This document shows, piece by piece, positions 57,335 through 64,000 of a DNA stretch of 64,000 nucleotides. Within the stretch, counting starts at the first letter, position 1. Every line of letters begins with the position of its first letter. Both the position numbers and the translations under genes were made by a program. Below the pieces are notes generated by a model, which saw only the letters and a list, made by a program, of their open reading frames with translations, was not told the origin of the DNA and did not search any database. The DNA is from Schistosoma haematobium (lineage: Eukaryota > Platyhelminthes > Trematoda > Strigeidida > Schistosomatidae): the NCBI RefSeq assembly GCF_000699445.3, contig NC_067200.1, positions 2,458,450 through 2,522,449 on the forward strand, written 5' to 3'.

Positions 57335-57730
57335 TTAGGTGGTGGTTGGAGGTAGTCGACAGGAAACCCTGGACCCAGGTATCGTGCTACTTGGCACTCG
57401 TCAGTAAGGTGTACATGTAATCTTGACGGAACTGGTGCTCCCTGGAGGATTCGATCCCATGTCACCCTGCTTCACAGTCAGAGACATTACCACTGAGCTA
57501 TCCCGGCCGCGACTGACCTCCTGTATGATTGAGATGTAATCACAATTGATTGATCACTAGGTGGTGATACCCAACTACCATCTAATCTCAATATATAGTG
57601 CCGGCAGTGCCGAGTCATCTAGATTGGCGGGCACATTGCAACATGATCGATAGCATTCGATCTGCACTAAATAAAGACTTGACATACATGAAATTGATCA
57701 CCACTCAGTGATCAATCAATTGTGATTACA
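57335..57730 (-). mobile_element. Family C SINE, full-length copy
   Basis: On the minus strand: body with palindrome, then a tRNA-like region (about 57510-57435; A box TAGCTCAGTGGTAATG, B box GGATCGAATCC), then the hammerhead and GTCGACTACCTCC. Confidence 0.75.
57365..57411 (-). ncRNA. Hammerhead-like motif (family C)
   Basis: Minus strand: CTGACGAG, stem II TGCC/GCA, GATA in place of GAAA, short stem III ACC/GGT and GTC. Stem I pairs except beside the core. Confidence 0.6.
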
Positions 57731-58139
57731 TGTATTTTGTAGTAAACATAACTGAATTACTTAGTTACGTATTAATTCTTACCTAGTATCCTCCTTAAAA
57801 AATAAAGTTACTGTTCAGTTGAATAGTCTATGAAGATTGATTGATTTGGTGATTTTTATTTGATACTATAGAATGAGATCGATTGGATGAATTAAGAATG
57901 TTGGATAATTGATTTCAACTAACAGATCTTATAAAAAACATCTTTGATAAACTAATTGAAAGATCTGAGATTAATTGTATACATGTTTGTAAGTGCAAAC
58001 TATTGAGGATATTCATCTAATAATGTCTTTTTGTTGCTAAGAAAAAAATTTAAGGAGTAAAGTAAGTAAGTAATGTTTGTTAAGTGTTGTTGATCACTAG
58101 ACCTATATTATCACTAAGAAGAGTTTTGGAGATAGTATT
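57731..58139. other. Unassigned spacer
   Basis: Nothing recognised. Confidence 0.4.
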
Positions 58140-58350
58140 ACAGTATTATAGTTGAATTCATGTGTTAACCTAATCTAGACCACCATTACAAACCTGTAAG
58201 CACTGGAAAGCCGTTTTATCTTAGTATGAAACTCCTCAGCAGTGTACACGTAGGACTTGAACTCAGCTGCTTGACTATTGCATCCGAACGTTTAATCTTC
58301 AAACTATTGAGCCGGTATCCAAGGGTATTAATATCTAAATTCAGTCATCA
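58140..58350 (-). mobile_element. Family B SINE
   Basis: Minus strand: CTGAGGAG intact, GAAA and GTC decayed. Confidence 0.65.
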
Positions 58351-58544
58351 ATATAACTTAATAGTATTAGTCGATATCCATTAATTACCCTTGAGAACGT
58401 CGAGAACAGTTTTGTTACGATAACAGTGACAGAGATGATAAAATTATTTAGCGAAGTAATAAACCTTCCAATTCGAGAATAATAATCGATGTTTATCATA
58501 ACTGGTAATTAAAAAAACTATCTTTTGAGGAATTTTCAACTTAA

Positions 58545-59175
58545 ATTCACTTGGTATTATTTACTTGCATCTTCCCATTGATGTTAAGGACTGTAAGTGA
58601 TCAGTCGCTTATTGGCATATGTACATCCTATGCGGATTGCCTCGATATTGCCTTAATTCCCAAGCAATCTAAACAAAGATGGATAGTGACTAGCAGTGGA
58701 ATCCAGGATATGTATCTCATCCTATTTAAGCTTTTCAGCTGGATGTACTTTCATCTCGAAATTGAGAGTCACTTCGAGGCTCGAACCCAGTACTGTTCAT
58801 TTCAAACGCTATCACATTATTCCCTTAGCTACTGAGTCCTGACATCCATTAACTTGTGCAATGCGGTGAAGTTTTATTGTTGTTTAATTGTATCTTTCTA
58901 TTGTTATTTAGGAGTGCAATGGATCAATCTCTTATTGGTATATGTGTACCCTGTGCCGATTGCCTCGATATTGCATGTAGCCTTTAAGTATTATAATTAA
59001 AGATGCATAGGGACTAGTAGTGAAATTCAGTATGCGCATCTCATTTTATTTAAGACTCATCAGCTGGATATACTTGCATCCCAGTATTAACATCTATTTG
59101 ACAATTTGAACCTAGTACCGTTCGCTTTAAAAATCATCGATTAATTCACTTAACAACTTAGTCCTAATAACCACA
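58545..59175 (-). mobile_element. Family A SINE tandem dimer, decayed
   Basis: Two minus-strand units about 325-335 bp apart; both hammerheads are decayed. Confidence 0.7.
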
Positions 59176-59179
59176 AATT

Positions 59180-59951
59180 CTTATCATCAAGTTGACATGG
59201 AAACTAAAAATACAAAAAAAATCCAAAATAGAAATCTGTTCAACATGAATTGATGTTGTAAAATTTTTAACTAAAACTAAACTCTTCTGTCATATCATTA
59301 GCTATTTAAATTGTACATTTATATGTTTATAATTAGAAGCGGACAATTCAAATGTGTTTGTTCCTATATAATGACCTTGAATGTATTTCTCAAGGTTGAA
59401 TTTAATTGGCCAATTATATTGCAGAATTCTGATTGGTGTTTTGATTTTTTTGTTGTTTTTTTGTTGTGGGGGGGGAAATGTGCTATAATATAATTAATTA
59501 TTTGACATACACCATTATATATTAGACAAAGTATTTTCTTAGTTATACTTTTGACATTCATACATACAAAAGTATATACAAAGTTGTTGCTGTTGTCGTT
59601 GCTGTTTTTTTTTATTTTTCGGGGGATCAATGTTAACAGTTATGTAACTTCTCAGAAAAATACAAAAAGTTGTCTGACAAAGCTTGAAAAATAAAAAAAA
59701 AATAAACTAAACACGGATTACATGTAACCAAATTCATTCAATATTGTGCAATCATATATAGGCACAGAAACTATTGATACACAATTGTAATAAGTAGGAG
59801 AAGAAGAAAAAGAAGAAGACGGACAGTCCCAATATATATATATACATAAAGAGAGAGAGAGAAAGAGGAAAAAAAAGAAGAGGAAGACGAATTAACCAAA
59901 CATATTTCACCAATATTTAATCAATAAGTCTGATTATATTGACAGCCTAGA
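59180..59951. other. Upstream region and 5' UTR of the Asn-rich gene
   Basis: Free of recognised repeats, unlike most of the window. Ends in a purine-rich tract (about 59795-59895, GAGA and GAAGAAG runs) just before the start codon. Transcription start unknown. Confidence 0.4.
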
Positions 59952-60878
59952 ATGGAAAGTAATATTCATTTATCAAATAGTGATCATGAATTAGTGTTAG
60001 ATAAACGTGGTGCTAATACTAATACTAATACAACTAATACTAATAATAGTGTTAATAATACAAATAGATCAATTTTATTAAAACATACAACCTCATTACC
60101 AAGTGAAGAAGATTCTAATATTGATTTTAATCAACAAAATAATCAATATCATGAACAATTTCAACGTGATAGACCACAATCATTACGACCACGTATGGTT
60201 ACAAGATCATCGGTAAATTATCATCAACAATCAAAATATAAATTACAATCAAATAGTGAACAACAACATTTAAATAAAATCAATAAATCATATAGCAATA
60301 ATAATTATTCTATTCTAACACCATTTAATACAAGAAATAATAGTATTCATCAATCAAGTGATTATATTCCATTATTACATAGTGATAAAGCCTTAGTAAC
60401 AACAACAACAACAACAACCACCGCCACCACCATCACCAACACCAACACCACAGCAACAACAATCAATATTCCAATTGATAATAATATGGATTCACAATTA
60501 TTATCTTCATCAATTAGTCCAGAATTCATGGGGAATACATCAAAAGATTCACATATTGATGATTTATTATTAACTAATAAAAAATTCAATCGTACAATTA
60601 AATATTTAGATAATACAAAATTAATAAGACGTGAATCAAAATCATATTCAACAACTATATCACCAATACCATTAATTTCTTATCATCAAAATGTATTACC
60701 AAATCATATGGATTTATATCCAATGATGATGGATAGATATAATAATAGTAGTACTATAATCGATAAAAAATTCCCTAATAATAATAATAATGATAATGAT
60801 AATAATAATCATAATAATAATCTAATTAAAAATATAAAACATAAATTCAATATCAATAAAACATTGAATACAACAAAA
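59952..60878 (+). CDS. First coding exon of an Asn/Thr/Ser-rich protein, unidentified
   Basis: 309 codons from ATG at 59952 end in phase 0 at AAAA|GTAAGTAT (donor from 60879). The stop at 60906 lies in the intron. The protein is low-complexity: Asn-Thr repeats at 22-38, a Thr8 tract near 150-157, Asn runs at 276-290. More ordered patches are HELVLDKRG (12-20), RPRMVTRSS (79-87) and MDSQLLSSSISPEFMG (179-194). No signal peptide or domain seen. AT-rich codon use with no internal stops over 927 nt argues for a real exon. It could be the N-terminal region of a regulatory or membrane protein; I do not recognise it. Confidence 0.75.
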
Positions 60879-60904
60879 GTAAGTATCATACAGTTGATTC
60901 TTTA

Positions 60905-61835
60905 TTGATTACTTACTTATATTTGTTACTACTCCCAATAGATGAGTATAGGCCACTGATCAGTATTCTCTAATCTATTCTGTCTTGAGCTTTCCTTTCT
61001 AGTTCTATCCAATTTTTGTTCATTTTTTATTCTCATGTATGTGTTCTTTGGCCTTCCACTTTTCCGCTTCCCTTCAACATTCCAAGTTAGGGCTTGTCTC
61101 GTGATGCAGTTTGATGATTTCCGTAATCTATGTCCTATTCATTTCCATCGAATTTTCCTAATTTCCACTTCAGCTGGAAGCTAGTTTGTCCTCTCCTATA
61201 GAACACTGTTGTTGATGGTATCCGGTTAATCAATGTTGAGTATCTTGTGTAGACAACTATTTATAAATACTTGTACATGTTTGATGATGCTTGTAGTAGT
61301 TCTCGAAGTTTCAGCTCCGTACAGTAGGACTGCCTTGACGTCCGAATTGAAGATTCTGACTTCGATATTGATTGAAAGGTGCTTTGAGTTCCATATGTTC
61401 TTCAATTGTAGGAATGCGACCCTTGCTTTACCAATACTTGCCTTTACGTCTGCATCTGAACCTTCTTGTTCATCGATGATGCTTCCCAGGTATGTGAAGG
61501 GTTCTACATCTTCCAGAGTCTCGCCTTCAAGAGTGATTAAACTGCTGTTCTCCGTCTTTAATTTGAGGACCTTGGTTTTCCCTTTGTGTTCTCACTTCTC
61601 TTTCGGCTTTGAAGATTCCATAGGAGAGTTTGTCTTGTGATGTAGTTGAGCGCTTTCCTTAATGTGTGTCCTATCCAATTCCAGTGCTTCTTCTTGATTT
61701 CTTCCTTCGTTGGAAACTGGTTTTCTTAATTTCTTCTTCAAACTGGAATATGGTTTGTCCTTTTCCACAGTAAATTGTTACTGATAGTATCTGACCAACA
61801 GATAATGAGTATCTTATGTAGATAAGGAGAACTTA
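60905..61835 (-). mobile_element. RTE 3' half fragments
   Basis: Minus-strand RT tail beginning with TTACTTACTTA at 60909, just inside the intron. Near 61590 it switches to a second, diverged RTE fragment. Confidence 0.75.
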
Positions 61836-61904
61836 AATGTTTATTGTATGATAGTTGATCAGTATAAGTTATGTGGTTTACAATGATATATATTTTATGT
61901 TTTA

Positions 61905-62262
61905 ACCTATATGAAGGAGTATAGACCGCCCACTAGCATTCATCATTTAAGCTTGTCTTTGGTAATCCATTCCAGTTATTTTCATCTCCTAATTATTCTT
62001 CTTATATTAACTTCTAAATCCATATGTAATGTCTTGTCTTGTTTGATCTTCCTCTTTTCCATTTCCCATCACGATTCTAAATTAGTGCTTTTCTCGTGAT
62101 GTAGTTTGCTCATTACCGTAATGTATGTCTCATCAATTTCCAACTTCTTTTCCTAATTTCTTCTTCAGCTAGAAGCTATTTCAATCTCTTCCATTGTAGA
62201 TTGTTGCTGATAGTATCCGGCCGACAGATATTGAGTATCTTGTGTAGACAAATAGAACATAA
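61905..62262 (-). mobile_element. RTE 3' half fragment
   Basis: Old minus-strand RT tail (GAGTATAGACCGCCCACTAG; ATAGTATCCGGCCGACAGAT). Confidence 0.65.
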
Positions 62263-62384
62263 ATGTCCATTGTATGACAGTTGACCAGCATGAGTTATGT
62301 CCTTAATAATGAATTATAATAAATTATTGACTGTGAAGACTTGTTAATAATAACTATAAATAATGTCGATTTGTTTAGAATTTA

Positions 62385-63590
62385 TGTTTTAACCCTCGTG
62401 GAGGAGTATAGGCCAACTAATAGTATTCTCCATAAAACACTGTCCTGGACAATCCTTTCCAGTTCATATTCATATCTTTCATCTCTGCTTCCAATTCCTG
62501 ACGTAGTGTATTATTTGGTCTTCCTCTTTTCTGCTTCTCATCAGGATTCTGTTATGGCGGGATAAAAGATCAAAATAAGATTGATTACTCATTATGGTTT
62601 TTTACTCAACAATAATTCCGTTTAATTCAACTTGATGATCAATCGGTGAAAGATTCGCTTTCGTATTCCCCTGACATTTTGTTCTGTGTAACATACGATA
62701 TTCTTATATGAAGTATTTTTTATATATGTGATTTATTTTAATTATCAATCGAAGATGGGGGTGTACAAACCAATAAATAAATAAGTGTATTCCCGACTAG
62801 ACTTGTCGTCATTGCTCGTGCTTCTGGCTGCTTGCGGAATATATTTACCCGTTTCAAACTTGAACTTCTCTTTCTAACTAGCGGGACTGGGACGCATCAG
62901 AATAGCTAGCTTATTTGTCTTTCGTGACAAAGTCTTTGTTCCGTTCGCAGAGTAGGTTAACTTGTAATCGCTTCAAACATAGTAGATTCTAAGTGAGCGC
63001 TCTTCTCGTGACGTAGTTTGCTCATTTTCTCAATATATTTCCTATCAACATCCTATGTTTTTTTCCTAATTTCTTCTTCAGCTGGAAGCTGTTTTAATCT
63101 CCTCCACAATCGATTGTTGCTTATGGTTTCCAACCAACGGATATTGAGTATCTTCTGTAGACAACTGTTTATAAATATTTGTACATTTTTGATGATAGTA
63201 GTTCACCACGTTTCAGCTCTGTATAGTAGAACTGTGTTGACCTTAGTAATAAAGATTCTGAATTTGTTGTTATCTCGCAGACATTTGTATTGGGTCAGAT
63301 TTGTTCTTGAGTTGTAGAAATGCTGTCTTTGATTTGCCAATCCTCACCCTTATGTCTGCATCAGATCCTCATTGTTCGTCGACGATAATCCTCAGATACG
63401 TGAAACATTTCACCTCTCCCACAGTTTCTCCATTGAGTGTGATGCGGTTAGTGTTTTACGTGTTGTATTTGAGGATGTTACTTTTTTCCCTTATGTATGT
63501 CGAGGCCTAACGGTGTAGAGGCTTCTCCTACACTAATTCCCTTCATCTACCTTTGTGTATAAGAGGTCACGTCATCTGCGGAGTCCAAAC
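62385..63590 (-). mobile_element. RTE 3' half interrupted by a solo LTR
   Basis: RT tail 62385-62549 and 62995-63590, rejoining perfectly around the LTR. Confidence 0.75.
62550..62994. mobile_element. Solo LTR, 445 bp, 5-bp TSD
   Basis: Starts TGTTATGG, ends CATAGTA (imperfect inverted ends), flanked by GATTC (62545-62549 and 62995-62999). It interrupts the RTE and contains AATAAATAAATAAG near 62780 as a poly(A)-type signal. Family unknown; BEL/Pao or gypsy both occur in schistosomes. Confidence 0.7.
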
Positions 63591-63594
63591 CAAC

Positions 63595-63665
63595 AATTGA
63601 CTGATCAATTGCAGTCTTAAACAACAATCGGAAGGTACAAGTAAAACAACACTAAGTGAATTTAT
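63595..63665 (+). mobile_element. Family A SINE 3' body fragment
   Basis: GACTGATCAATTGCAGTCTT and AACACTAAGTGAATTT. Confidence 0.6.
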
Positions 63666-63763
63666 AGTTTTGATCCATTTTTTTGGTGTATGATAAATCC
63701 CCATATATATAGTCAATGGTTTCAATGTTGGATTGTACAATTCTTGATTCATTTTTTTCCAAG

Positions 63764-63961
63764 GACCAGTTATCCTTAGTTATAAAAATTGGTTATCATC
63801 AAGGAATGACAGTAAATAGAAAATATTTGAAAGAGGAGGGAATACAGTATATATGTCACCCTGGTTTGTGTATTCGACTAACATTGCACACTAATGATGT
63901 TTTTATTAGAACTTGGACTAAGGATTTTGTTTATGCAAATAGTAATCAATACTCAAAGTGA
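63764..63961 (+). CDS. Candidate exon, possibly second exon of the Asn-rich gene
   Basis: Acceptor CATTTTTTTCCAAG, then a 65-codon phase-0 frame (KIGYHQGMTVNRKYLKEE; CHPGLCIRLTLHTNDVF; TWTKDFVYANSN) to TGA at 63959-63961. The phase fits the donor at 60879. Balanced composition argues for real coding, but it may belong to another gene or an element. Confidence 0.4.
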   Translation, partial: DQLSLVIKIGYHQGMTVNRKYLKEEGIQYICHPGLCIRLTLHTNDVFIRTWTKDFVYANSNQYSK

Positions 63962-64000
63962 TAGATTGATAGGCCAGACCTTCTGAATATCTGTACTTAG

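Noticed and set aside
1..64000. CRISPR arrays, rRNA, viral genes
   Set aside because: No regularly spaced identical repeats, rRNA cores or viral proteins were seen; spaced repeats are SINE units.

Overview
This is AT-rich, repeat-dense, intron-bearing animal DNA, almost certainly from a schistosome blood fluke (species not resolved). Evidence: many Sm-alpha-like tRNA-related SINEs with embedded hammerhead ribozymes, many RTE-clade (SR2/SR3-like) LINE fragments ending in GTAA repeats, Merlin DNA-transposon relics, and genes with tiny 5' introns and larger, repeat-filled downstream introns.

Genes. (1) On the minus strand, five exons between 13763 and 3432 join in phase into a 244-residue membrane protein of the FAR-17a/AIG1/ADTRP family, with the catalytic Thr and His positions kept. 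Its exons are too short to stand out as ORFs, and its introns hold most of the repeats in 3.6-13.5 kb. (2) On the plus strand, 59952-60878 is the first coding exon of an Asn/Thr/Ser-rich protein, ending at a consensus donor. A second plausible exon of this gene lies at 63764-63961. (3) Several short minus-strand exon-like segments between about 17.6 and 46.8 kb have splice-like ends and suggest one or more large-intron genes, but I cannot identify them.

Repeats. At least three SINE families share one layout: a tRNA-like A/B-box region followed within about 100 nt by a type-I hammerhead motif with a very short stem III. Family A matches Sm-alpha (336-bp tandem period). Family B has a 385-400-bp tandem period. 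Family C is rarer. An inverted duplication with two equal 1159-bp arms (22978-24136 and 28114-29272) ends 4 nt past a hammerhead cleavage triplet. RTE copies include 5'-truncated, 3'-truncated, 5'UTR-only, internally deleted and 5'-inverted (twin-primed) insertions, several with clear target-site duplications. One solo LTR, fold-back elements (family F), an unclassified ~490-bp repeat (D) and a ~300-bp repeat (E) make up much of the rest.

Layout: 0-3.3 kb repeats; 3.4-13.8 kb AIG1-like gene with repeat-filled introns; 13.9-59 kb repeats with scattered candidate minus-strand exons; 59.9-64 kb start of the Asn-rich gene, whose first intron is packed with RTE fragments and the solo LTR. All boundaries of old repeats are approximate (about 10-30 bp). 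No rRNA, CRISPR or viral genes were seen.
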